This document shows positions 24,829 to 30,972 of a stretch of DNA of 40,948 bases, one piece after another. The position numbers and the translations under genes were made by a program. This DNA is from a virus. Where the stretch lies: IMG/VR virus record IMGVR_UViG_3300028840_002795, positions 1 to 40,948 of that record. One strand, written 5' to 3'. How positions within the stretch are numbered: the first letter of the stretch is position 1; every line of letters starts with the position of its first letter. The notes under the pieces were generated by a model. That model had not been told where the DNA came from. It searched no databases and saw only the letters and a list, made by a program, of their open reading frames with translations.

Positions 24829-25085
24829 CAGATTGGCGTGAAAAATACAGAGAGTGTAATAGAGATAAAATGTTTTATGAAGGACGGAACGCGTTCCTTC
24901 GCGCTCAGTATGATGAAATGAAAAAAGCTTATGAGGATTTAGTTGCTCTTAATATCTCTCAAGTTACCACTGGAATAGAAAATGTAATGCGAGAGAACGG
25001 AAAATTACAGGCCAAACTTAGATTCATTCAAGCAGAACATAAACATTTGCAGGATAAATATAAACAACTAAAGAGAAATAAATGA
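24825..25085 (+). CDS. Small coiled-coil protein
   Basis: The 86-residue product is mostly alpha-helical, with likely coiled coil from residues 20-84 and many Lys, Glu and Gln. It probably starts with TTG at 24825, which overlaps the amidase stop and follows GGAG by 8 bases; an internal ATG at 24870 is the alternative. One Cys is at residue 10. No membrane segment is seen, so it is not a typical spanin despite following the amidase. The function is unknown. Confidence 0.55.
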   Translation: MTDWREKYRECNRDKMFYEGRNAFLRAQYDEMKKAYEDLVALNISQVTTGIENVMRENGKLQAKLRFIQAEHKHLQDKYKQLKRNK

Positions 25086-25288
25086 GTGGTTGTTACGGTA
25101 ATAGTCCCGAGGATAGGTATTGGGAGAAACGACTCCTAGATTATTTAGATCAACCATGCGGTTTGTGTGGTGAGGAAGACTGTGAATGTTGCGCGGACTG
25201 TGAGAAGCAGGCTTGCGTTTGTAATGAACCCGAGCCGCCTTGTCCTGATTGTGAGGAAGCAAGTGAAAGATGTGAGTGTGATGACTAA
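25082..25288 (+). CDS. Cysteine-rich acidic miniprotein
   Basis: This 68-residue protein has 13 cysteines, 12 of them in the last 44 residues, arranged as C-x2-C, C-x-C-C-x2-C, C-x-C, C-x2-C and C-x-C, in a very acidic background. The spacing suggests several metal sites (zinc or iron-sulphur) rather than one zinc ribbon; a metallothionein-like binder is another option. It lacks a signal peptide, so disulphides are less likely. It overlaps both neighbours by a few bases, in an operon-like row. No family is recognised. Confidence 0.7.
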   Translation: MSGCYGNSPEDRYWEKRLLDYLDQPCGLCGEEDCECCADCEKQACVCNEPEPPCPDCEEASERCECDD

Positions 25289-25628
25289 GCGATATACATG
25301 GGAAGAGTGGCTAGATAAAAACGGAGCCCTCACTGACTGGTCTCTCACTGACTGGTCTGGGGTTAGGTTTCATTTTGAAGCCAACGAACCATATACAGAT
25401 CACCTTGAAACCCTCCTCAAAGAAGCTGTGAGCGTGATTGAGTTTTACGGTGATATTAACAAATGGGTTATTGACGACTATGTTTACGATAATTGCAACA
25501 GCGGTAATGCAATCATGGTCGCCTACGATCATGACGATGAAGAAGACCTTGACCGTAGGTACCGAGGTGGCAAACGTGCCCGAACCTTTCTCCAAGAAAA
25601 CAAAGACGCTATTGAGAGGTTGAGATGA
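25281..25628 (+). CDS. Acidic small phage protein of unknown function
   Basis: The 115-residue product starts at the ATG at 25281, which overlaps the Cys-rich gene by 8 bases; a longer frame from 25167 would only shadow that gene. It is acidic, with W-E-E-W-L-D near the start, a tandem S-L-T-D-W pair, a helix near residues 45-60 and D-H-D-D-E-E-D-L-D near 85-93. The tandem pair comes from a perfect 15-base DNA duplication. Acidic small early proteins are often host-enzyme inhibitors or DNA mimics, but this is only a possibility. Confidence 0.6.
   Translation: MTKRYTWEEWLDKNGALTDWSLTDWSGVRFHFEANEPYTDHLETLLKEAVSVIEFYGDINKWVIDDYVYDNCNSGNAIMVAYDHDDEEDLDRRYRGGKRARTFLQENKDAIERLR
25329..25358 (+). 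repeat. 15-base perfect tandem duplication
   Basis: CTCACTGACTGGTCT occurs twice in direct succession (25329-25343, 25344-25358), in frame inside a gene, adding five residues. The exact identity suggests a recent event. Confidence 0.95.
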
Positions 25629-25765
25629 AGAATATTTTTTATTTATTCGCCTTTATCGGTTTTGTTATAATGTTTTATAGGTCAATACATAGCTGTGGGA
25701 TAAAAGAGTACCCAACAATTATTGAGTGTATTAAAAAAGCACGAAACGATAAACGAGGTGAGTGA
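25625..25765 (+). CDS. 46-residue single-helix membrane protein
   Basis: A short frame starting ATG at 25625 overlaps the preceding stop and ends TGA at 25765, again overlapping the next ATG. The product begins M-K-N-I-F-Y-L-F-A-F-I-G-F-V-I-M-F-Y, a likely transmembrane helix (residues 4-18), followed by a hydrophilic basic tail with two Cys (at 24 and 35). Stop/start overlaps on both sides argue that it is real. It could be a small holin-like or inner-membrane regulator near the amidase. Confidence 0.6.
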   Translation: MKNIFYLFAFIGFVIMFYRSIHSCGIKEYPTIIECIKKARNDKRGE

Positions 25766-26115
25766 TGAATAAATGGGTACAAATAGAGTTGAGAGATGAG
25801 CTACATAAAGGCAATAAATGTTACCAAATGTATAATCCTGAATATGTGGAAGGTCTCGAAGCGCGGATCGCGGAGCTTGAGCTTAAAGTAAGGCGCAAGT
25901 ATTACAGAGGTATGCCGAAAGAGGTTAGAAAAGATATTGAAAACAAAGACAAAACAATCGCCACGCTCCGAGAAGCCTTAGAGTTTTATGCCAATAAGGA
26001 AGTTGAGGCAACTGCGGGAATGGAGTTTAATGGCACTGAATATAATGGTGAGTTTGGGGACGTAGCACGAACCGCACTTAAAGAAGCGTTTGGAGAAGAA
26101 TATGAAACTAAGTGA
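25765..26115 (+). CDS. Helical small phage protein
   Basis: The 116-residue product begins at the ATG at 25765 (TGATG overlap). Residues 28-75 look helical, with E-G-L-E-A-R-I-A-E-L-E-L-K-V, then R-K-D-I-E-N-K-D-K-T-I-A-T-L-R-E-A-L. The C-terminus has F-G-D-V-A-R-T-A-L-K-E-A-F-G, a pattern found at the end of several unrelated small phage proteins. The function is unknown. Confidence 0.6.
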   Translation: MNKWVQIELRDELHKGNKCYQMYNPEYVEGLEARIAELELKVRRKYYRGMPKEVRKDIENKDKTIATLREALEFYANKEVEATAGMEFNGTEYNGEFGDVARTALKEAFGEEYETK

Positions 26116-26299
26116 AGTGAAAAACATTAGTACACTAGCAAGTTACATTGCAAAGAAAGAAAAGGGTAAAAAAGAAATTTCTATTGGTAACATTAGAGAA
26201 GTTTTAAAGCTCTTGTCAGACGCTAGTTACAAGGATACGAAAGTTTTAAAATATATCTACAAAAATGGGAAACGTCGTGGGAAAAAATCTAGGGCATAG
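26102..26299 (+). CDS. Small basic protein
   Basis: The 65-residue product starts at ATG 26102, preceded by GGAGAAG, and overlaps the previous gene by 14 bases. It has about 20 Lys and Arg, with a helix near residues 34-47 and a very basic C-terminus (K-R-R-G-K-K-S-R). It may bind nucleic acid. Its last 35 bases overlap the start of the glycerophosphodiesterase-like gene in another frame. No family is recognised. Confidence 0.5.
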   Translation: MKLSEVKNISTLASYIAKKEKGKKEISIGNIREVLKLLSDASYKDTKVLKYIYKNGKRRGKKSRA

Positions 26300-26843
26300 G
26301 CTCGGTAAAAAATCAACAACAGGCAGAGAAAACACCATTGAGCGGATGCGATACAATTTAAAGCATCAAGCACTTCCTGATTTTAAATATTGGGAGTTTG
26401 ATATTAACGAAACTAACGATGGTGAAATAATTGTATTTCACGATAGAGACTTTGAATCTTATGGCCTAGATCATAAGGTGAGAGGTCTGAAATTAAGGCA
26501 AATCAAAGATATTTTTCCTTGGATCCCTACATTGGGAGAATTGTTATCTGACATGGGGGAAAATAATATCATCAAACCAATTAGAGTTGAGATAAAACGA
26601 TTATCTACGACTAAAGGACGTTCGCGGCTCTTTGACCAATTGATGTATTACCGCGAGCATTTTGGCTGGGATATTGATTGTATTGCTTATAGATCTCATT
26701 GGAAGAAGTCGTTTCCAAAAGATGTAAGGCCGTATTGGAAGGAAAAGTTTAATGCTTATGATTTTCATGTTTATAATGTGAAAAAGAAAAACAAAGACCT
26801 TTTTTCAAAGGAAAGTTTTTGGGACAAAGTTTTAAATTTATGA
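26265..26843 (+). CDS. Glycerophosphodiester phosphodiesterase-like protein
   Basis: The 192-residue protein has the main signatures of the GDPD family, which hydrolyses glycerophosphodiesters to glycerol-3-phosphate and an alcohol: G-H-R (H11, R12), R-E-N-T (21-24), E-F-D (E44, D46), F-H-D (H59) and V-E-I-K (E109, K111), plus I-P-T-L-G-E-L-L. Both presumed catalytic His are present, although the usual H-R-G is H-R-L. It is shorter than typical bacterial GDPDs (about 240-250), ending early in the barrel. There is no signal peptide. It may remodel phospholipid head groups or supply phosphate. Confidence 0.8.
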   Translation: MGNVVGKNLGHRLGKKSTTGRENTIERMRYNLKHQALPDFKYWEFDINETNDGEIIVFHDRDFESYGLDHKVRGLKLRQIKDIFPWIPTLGELLSDMGENNIIKPIRVEIKRLSTTKGRSRLFDQLMYYREHFGWDIDCIAYRSHWKKSFPKDVRPYWKEKFNAYDFHVYNVKKKNKDLFSKESFWDKVLNL

Positions 26844-27124
26844 ATACCGCTATAACAGTAACACTCGTAGCGCGGGCCTTGTTTCACATGCCGTTGACTC
26901 CTATTGAGAAGAAGAAAGTTACTCATTGTGTGTATAACCAAAATGTACCGACTCTGAATAATTTGCAGAAGTGTGTATCGAAGCATGTACCCGATGAATG
27001 GATATTAGGCGAAGATGGATGTCTTAGAAATAGATCTAAGGTGCAACCATACTACTATATGCCAGGTCAACCTGGGAGAACGGACGGAAAATGCGCTAAG
27101 ACTTACGTCCAGATGGAGAGATAA
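26840..27124 (+). CDS. Small Cys-containing protein with hydrophobic start
   Basis: The 94-residue product starts at the ATG that overlaps the preceding stop (ATGA); a TTG start at 26819 would add seven residues. The N-terminus (residues 2-17) is moderately hydrophobic and may be a weak signal sequence or anchor. Four Cys follow (in T-H-C, Q-K-C, D-G-C and G-K-C), suggesting two disulphides if exported. A Pro/Tyr-rich stretch, Q-P-Y-Y-Y-M-P-G-Q-P-G, lies near residues 69-79. The function is unknown. Confidence 0.5.
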   Translation: MNTAITVTLVARALFHMPLTPIEKKKVTHCVYNQNVPTLNNLQKCVSKHVPDEWILGEDGCLRNRSKVQPYYYMPGQPGRTDGKCAKTYVQMER

Positions 27125-27309
27125 TGAGTTTGAATGATCAGATAAAGAAACAAGAAAGTGTAGTAGCGAACCAGCGGCTCGAGGAATACGGTTTGCTTAC
27201 TGAGAAATTTGCCTATGAGTTTATTCGGATGGGTTATTCTCGCGAGGAAGTTGTCTATTTGCTTTCTCGTTTTTTACAGGGATGTAAGAAGGCTGACGGT
27301 TACGTATAA
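27124..27309 (+). CDS. Small helical protein ending the early row
   Basis: The 61-residue product follows GGAGAG and its ATG overlaps the preceding stop (TAATG). It is charged and helical, with E-K-F-A-Y-E-F-I-R-M-G-Y-S-R-E-E-V near residues 27-43, which resembles a helix-turn-helix but is too short to call. Its end overlaps the end of the convergent phosphoesterase gene by 10 bases. No family is recognised. Confidence 0.55.
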   Translation: MSLNDQIKKQESVVANQRLEEYGLLTEKFAYEFIRMGYSREEVVYLLSRFLQGCKKADGYV

Positions 27310-28064
27310 ATTTGTCCGTGGTACTGAGCCATATTCTTTTTAATATCGACCACATCAACGAATGTATTATCTTTGTGCTTAAATACAAAGCCAAAGGATT
27401 TTGACCAATTCGATTTATCCATGTAATCAAAAATTTCAGCATCTTCGTCTCCTAGCCATCCCATTGAGAAACATTCTATTTCTTCTTTGTCCGCCCTCGT
27501 CGCCGTGGCCCTTTGTTTACGGTGAGTATGGCCAAAAAGAAGGGATATATGCCCTTTATCCACAGAACCGCGAGCAGTGTGCTTACCGCCATCCCAAGGA
27601 GCGTGCCGAGCATAGAGATTAGAATTGAGAACAGGATATAGCTGATGCCTACCATAGGGAACCCACCTTATGTTCATTGAATCCAGGTGCAATATCTCTG
27701 GAAGTGTTTTTATATATGGAGCTATTGTCTCGCAGTTTTTGATAATGTATTTCTGCATACGCGCTTCGTGATTACCTTCGAGGTAAATTATTTCCGCTCC
27801 CGGAAAAGTATCGCGTAATTGTTTAAGATGGTAATACGCCTCGGAGAGTTCGTCCGTGAACTTCCGAGGGGTCATCTGCAGGTGACTAGGTAACTTGGAG
27901 TGAAGAGAAACCGCATAACAATCGGCAAAGTCTCCAAGAATTATGATCTCTTTTAATGGTAACAGATCGTTTTGAAATTGTGCAATTTCTAGCATAAGAT
28001 CCCAGGCTTTCTTATCGTGCCAGGGTATATGACAATCTGGAATTACCAGAGCTGACTCTACCAT
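27300..28064 (-). CDS. Calcineurin-like metallophosphoesterase
   Basis: The 254-residue product has the full motif set for a two-metal phosphoesterase: D-C-H (D10, H12), G-D (44-45), G-N-H-E (97-100), H154 in A-R-H-A-P-W, and G-H-T-H (178-181). Substrate may be DNA, RNA or a nucleotide; phage relatives are often found among replication genes. It is transcribed against the early genes from its own candidate promoter and converges with the row ending at 27309. No signal peptide is present, so it acts in the cytoplasm. Confidence 0.88.
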   Translation of the reverse strand: MVESALVIPDCHIPWHDKKAWDLMLEIAQFQNDLLPLKEIIILGDFADCYAVSLHSKLPSHLQMTPRKFTDELSEAYYHLKQLRDTFPGAEIIYLEGNHEARMQKYIIKNCETIAPYIKTLPEILHLDSMNIRWVPYGRHQLYPVLNSNLYARHAPWDGGKHTARGSVDKGHISLLFGHTHRKQRATATRADKEEIECFSMGWLGDEDAEIFDYMDKSNWSKSFGFVFKHKDNTFVDVVDIKKNMAQYHGQIYT

Positions 28065-28071
28065 GTACTTA

Positions 28072-28099
28072 AGTGTATCAAACGTGGGAAAATACGCAA
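28072..28099 (-). promoter_or_regulatory. Candidate promoter of the phosphoesterase gene
   Basis: On the minus strand TTGCGT (28099-28094), a 16-base spacer and TACACT (28077-28072) lie directly before the ATG at 28064. The start of transcription would fall at or next to the ATG, so the mRNA would have almost no leader. Confidence 0.4.
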
Positions 28100-28120
28100 T
28101 TAGCTGACTAAAAGCGTTCG

Positions 28121-28148
28121 TTGAAGCTAATCCTGCCCTTGATACAAT
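28121..28148 (+). promoter_or_regulatory. Candidate promoter of the small gene at 28154
   Basis: TTGAAG (28121-28126), a 16-base spacer and TACAAT (28143-28148) precede the ATG at 28154 by 5 bases. Both this and the divergent promoter have GATACA at the -10, and both would give nearly leaderless transcripts. Confidence 0.45.
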
Positions 28149-28153
28149 AGGGT

Positions 28154-28408
28154 ATGCAAAAGAAACTAAAGAGAAATAAGGTTTATCAGTACAGGTTTTT
28201 TGATCATTCGTGTGGAAATACAGAGGCCACAGAGATAGTTGTCGTCGGAATAGGTGTTTTCTGGGAAGAGACTAAAAATTTTTATCATTTTACGCATTGG
28301 ATAGTAGAGGATAAGGACTATCGAGACAATAACCTCGAGATTAGTTCTATATTAAAAACCGCTATGCTTGATGTTAAAGAAGTTAAAAGTCCGATTCCTG
28401 TGCAATAA
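28154..28408 (+). CDS. Small beta-rich protein of unknown function
   Basis: The 84-residue product has a basic start, K-V-Y-Q-Y-R-F-F near residues 9-16, a strand E-I-V-V-V-G-I-G-V-F near 27-36 and several aromatic residues (F-Y-H-F-T-H-W-I). It is an isolated plus-strand gene between two minus-strand genes and overlaps the end of the primase-helicase gene by 26 bases. No domain is recognised. Confidence 0.5.
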   Translation: MQKKLKRNKVYQYRFFDHSCGNTEATEIVVVGIGVFWEETKNFYHFTHWIVEDKDYRDNNLEISSILKTAMLDVKEVKSPIPVQ

Positions 28409-30773
28409 GATAGACTCCTCCAAGATGGACTTTTCTATTCTTACCTTTTCTTTTGCGTCTTTCTTTATAATCAACAACAAATTTACTTAGCTGTTTAGAA
28501 AATCTAGGAGAATCTAGCGTTTGTCTTATACCTTGTTCCTCTAGATAAGCGCGGTACTCGCCATAAATTCTATTAAATTCTGTACCTTCATCTTGCTTTT
28601 CTTTAATTACAAGACACTCTCTAACAAAACCAGAGATAGGATCAATCGAGTCGCGGTACTCGTAGATAGCTTCTTTAACAGTCTGACTATCGGTAAAATG
28701 TTTTTGATTTTTAAGTCTCTGATAGCCCTCTAGGACTTTGTTTAGGACACCAGGCAGTTCCGTGAATAGTTTGTCTTCGATTAATAAGTCTTTGTTCTTT
28801 CTTTCATCGCTAAACTCTGCATCGAAAGGAACGATAAGTAGTCTTCTTAGAAAACCTTTAGAAGTGTCGGCGGACCTAGGTAGTTCGTTGGCGGCCATCA
28901 TAAGTTTGGCACGCGGTTCGATTGAAAATGGATCTTTATAGAGCATTTTTACTGGTATAGATCCGCCGGACACTATGTTTTTAAATATCGAGCTGTCTAC
29001 AAAGGCTCTGGTAGGGGTCTCTTCGGCTAGATTGAAGAGTTTACCTTGTAACTGGGCTCGCTGCTGTTCATTGTCTAGATCTTTTGCAGAAAGAGAGCTA
29101 AAAGCGTCTTTTCCTGCTAACTTTTTTAAGACGTTGAGGAAGGTAGACTTTCCGTTACTACCTTCCCCTAACAGAATCAAGGCTTTGGCGTAGATGCAGG
29201 TCTCATTGGAGAAAGCGTACCCAGCAAACTCCATAAGTACATCTCGAAGATCGGTTCTTCCCAGAGTCACGTCGTCCATGAAGCGATCGAAGATCGGGCA
29301 CTCTGCTTCGGGATCATAATCATAGTCTAACACACTCATGAAACCGTAATCGGTTGAATGTGGTAATAATTTTGGTTTTTTCCCTCTAAGATCCAATACT
29401 CCATTACTTAGGTTAATTCTCTTAAAGGTTGTATCGTTAAACCATTCGGTATCTATTTGGTTAGTTCTAAAGACAAGCTTACGAAACTCTCCACATTGCT
29501 GACTATTTGGAGCAGGTTTTACATGCTCTTGTGCGAACCCTTCCAGGAAGATGTCAGGCATATTCGACCATTTCTTGCCGTCAAATATATAAACTACCTT
29601 TGCTTCGGTAGAGACATAAGGATGTTCTTGCTCGAAAAATTTTCTTAGATCTTCAAACGCTATTTTGCCGGGCATTTCTACGTATCCGGCCTCGGTTTTC
29701 TTGACGGTTATCTCTCTAAAACCTGTATCTTTTGTTTTTATATAGTTTTCTGATTTAATAGATATAGGGGAAGTACATTTCTGGTAGTGTTTGCATGTTT
29801 TACAACCATCCCACAAAGTATCTATTTTCTCACAGGTCCTCGGTCCGGCGCAGCTTATTGCCTGGTCAATTTTCTCTTCGGTTTCGTCGAAGTTATAAGA
29901 AGGATGCTTTTCTGAAAATTTGTGGCATAGTGTACGTCCGTCTTCCAGATGACCAACGACTGACAGCATTGCATACCACTGTGGTTCCTTCACTTGCTCT
30001 TGATTGTTCTGACACCACTTTAAAAATTCACACTCTGAGAGGATCCCCTCCGTATCAGGTAGGTATCTCCCTCCTAAAAATTTACTCTTTACCTTTACGT
30101 AGCCTTCATCCTCTGGAAACTCTTCTCCACCTGCAAGAGATTTTATCGTTACAGGAAGGGGATTTATGGTTCTTTGGACGAGCTTACATTCACCGACAAA
30201 ATTTAGATCTTTGTATCCCTCTTTCGGAGTTTTGCGGTTCTCTGTCCCAGGTAAACGCATGGTGTGACCCGCACTCCATATTGCTGAGTCCGTCTTACCT
30301 GGAAGCTTTAATTGCTTCAGACGACGGTTAATCCTATCGCAGATTAACTTGTAATGTTCTTTTGTTTCTTTAAAATATTCAGGTCTATCAATGTAATCAA
30401 TAGTACCAACAAGAAAATGGAGACCCCGCCCACTGATAACAATCCCAACGTCACTCGGATTGAGGTTACCGATAGCTGCAAGTACAGGTGCCAGATAATG
30501 TTCATAGCGATCAACATCCATATCATCAATATCGAATGGAATAATATTCTGTCTTTTAAATACTCTCGGCTTACTTTCATCGTGACACTCGCATACTGTA
30601 TAGTGTAAATTGTATCGTTCGGTTTCAGGGATTTGTTTTATGATGTTTTCTAAGTTATTGAACAGATCGGGTACGGATTCGGTATTTATCTTTGGGTTCA
30701 TAAAGAACATAGGCGTGTTGTATTTGCCAGTACGTTCGTTTAATAAGTATCTTTGTTTTAAGATCTGCAGCAA
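28383..30773 (-). CDS. AEP primase fused to SF3 (D5-type) helicase
   Basis: The 796-residue protein would prime and unwind DNA at the fork. The N-terminal primase domain has P-F-D-I-D-D (metal ligands D81, D83), S-G-R-G-L-H-F (114-120) and a third acidic residue D162 near H170 in H-T-M-R-L-P-G-T. A four-Cys group (C314, C324, C327, C333) may bind zinc or iron-sulphur. The helicase has Walker A G-E-G-S-N-G-K-S-T (536-544), Walker B N-L-A-E-E (581-585) and sensor N629 in A-A-N-E-L-P, with the R-R pair at 643-644. The start is TTG at 30773 after GGGGAG; the first ATG, at 30710, has no ribosome site. It faces opposite to the other replication genes. Confidence 0.9.
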   Translation of the reverse strand: MLQILKQRYLLNERTGKYNTPMFFMNPKINTESVPDLFNNLENIIKQIPETERYNLHYTVCECHDESKPRVFKRQNIIPFDIDDMDVDRYEHYLAPVLAAIGNLNPSDVGIVISGRGLHFLVGTIDYIDRPEYFKETKEHYKLICDRINRRLKQLKLPGKTDSAIWSAGHTMRLPGTENRKTPKEGYKDLNFVGECKLVQRTINPLPVTIKSLAGGEEFPEDEGYVKVKSKFLGGRYLPDTEGILSECEFLKWCQNNQEQVKEPQWYAMLSVVGHLEDGRTLCHKFSEKHPSYNFDETEEKIDQAISCAGPRTCEKIDTLWDGCKTCKHYQKCTSPISIKSENYIKTKDTGFREITVKKTEAGYVEMPGKIAFEDLRKFFEQEHPYVSTEAKVVYIFDGKKWSNMPDIFLEGFAQEHVKPAPNSQQCGEFRKLVFRTNQIDTEWFNDTTFKRINLSNGVLDLRGKKPKLLPHSTDYGFMSVLDYDYDPEAECPIFDRFMDDVTLGRTDLRDVLMEFAGYAFSNETCIYAKALILLGEGSNGKSTFLNVLKKLAGKDAFSSLSAKDLDNEQQRAQLQGKLFNLAEETPTRAFVDSSIFKNIVSGGSIPVKMLYKDPFSIEPRAKLMMAANELPRSADTSKGFLRRLLIVPFDAEFSDERKNKDLLIEDKLFTELPGVLNKVLEGYQRLKNQKHFTDSQTVKEAIYEYRDSIDPISGFVRECLVIKEKQDEGTEFNRIYGEYRAYLEEQGIRQTLDSPRFSKQLSKFVVDYKERRKRKGKNRKVHLGGVYLIAQESDF
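28385..28434. terminator. Inverted repeat at a convergent gene end
   Basis: AAAAGTCC (28385-28392) and GGACTTTT (28427-28434) are perfect complements separated by 34 bases, across the ends of two convergent genes. On either strand the structure would end with four T residues. The long loop makes it a weak candidate for a two-way terminator. Confidence 0.3.
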
Positions 30774-30814
30774 AGCTCTCCCCAGGATGTATAAAAACTT
30801 AGGTTAAGTATTGA

Positions 30815-30843
30815 TTGTCTAATTGTAAAGATCATTTTAATAT
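30815..30843 (+). promoter_or_regulatory. Sigma70-like promoter of the leader RNA and replication block
   Basis: TTGTCT (30815-30820), a 17-base spacer and TAATAT (30838-30843) precede a series of hairpins. Transcription would start near 30850, at the first base of a perfect hairpin. It lies in the 199-base gap between the divergent primase-helicase and SNF2 helicase genes. Confidence 0.6.
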
Positions 30844-30849
30844 AGCATT

Positions 30850-30923
30850 GAGTCTATCGACTCGTTCTAACGGTTGCTTTCCCAGGAGCCTTAGTTCGGC
30901 GGCCCTTCGGGGCCGTCTTTTTT
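30850..30923 (+). ncRNA. Candidate small RNA or terminated leader
   Basis: From the predicted start to the terminator is about 74 nt with three hairpins: GAGTC-TATC-GACTC (30850-30863); CTAA-C-GGT with GCC-TTAG (30867-30894) holding a 13-base loop with TGCTTTCCCAG; and the terminator. The loop segment TTTCCCAG (30878-30885) is perfectly complementary to CTGGGAAA just before the downstream helicase start. TTGCTT-T-CCCAG pairs with CTGGGAAGCAA at the amidase ribosome site, with one bulged base. It could act in cis, in trans or both. Not recognised as a known RNA family. Confidence 0.5.
30898..30923 (+). terminator. Intrinsic terminator before the SNF2 helicase gene
   Basis: GGCGGCCC and GGGCCGTC form an 8-bp stem (one G-T pair) around a TTCG loop, followed by six T residues. 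It lies downstream of a promoter but upstream of the gene, so it either ends a small RNA or acts as an attenuator. Confidence 0.88.
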
Positions 30924-30972
30924 CTTGCAAAAGTGAAATCGTTTTATTAGCCTTACCTGCACTGGGAAAACT
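30924..30972 (+). promoter_or_regulatory. Helicase ribosome-site region with complementary upstream element
   Basis: The segment ends TTACC, TGC, ACTGGGAA, AACT then ATG. The amidase leader ends TTACC, ATTTT, ACTGGGAA, GCAAA then ATG. CTGGGAAA (30962-30969) can pair with TTTCCCAG at 30878-30885. A weak promoter (TTGCAA 30925-30930, 17 bases, TAGCCT 30948-30953) would give a shorter transcript lacking the complementary element. Confidence 0.45.
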
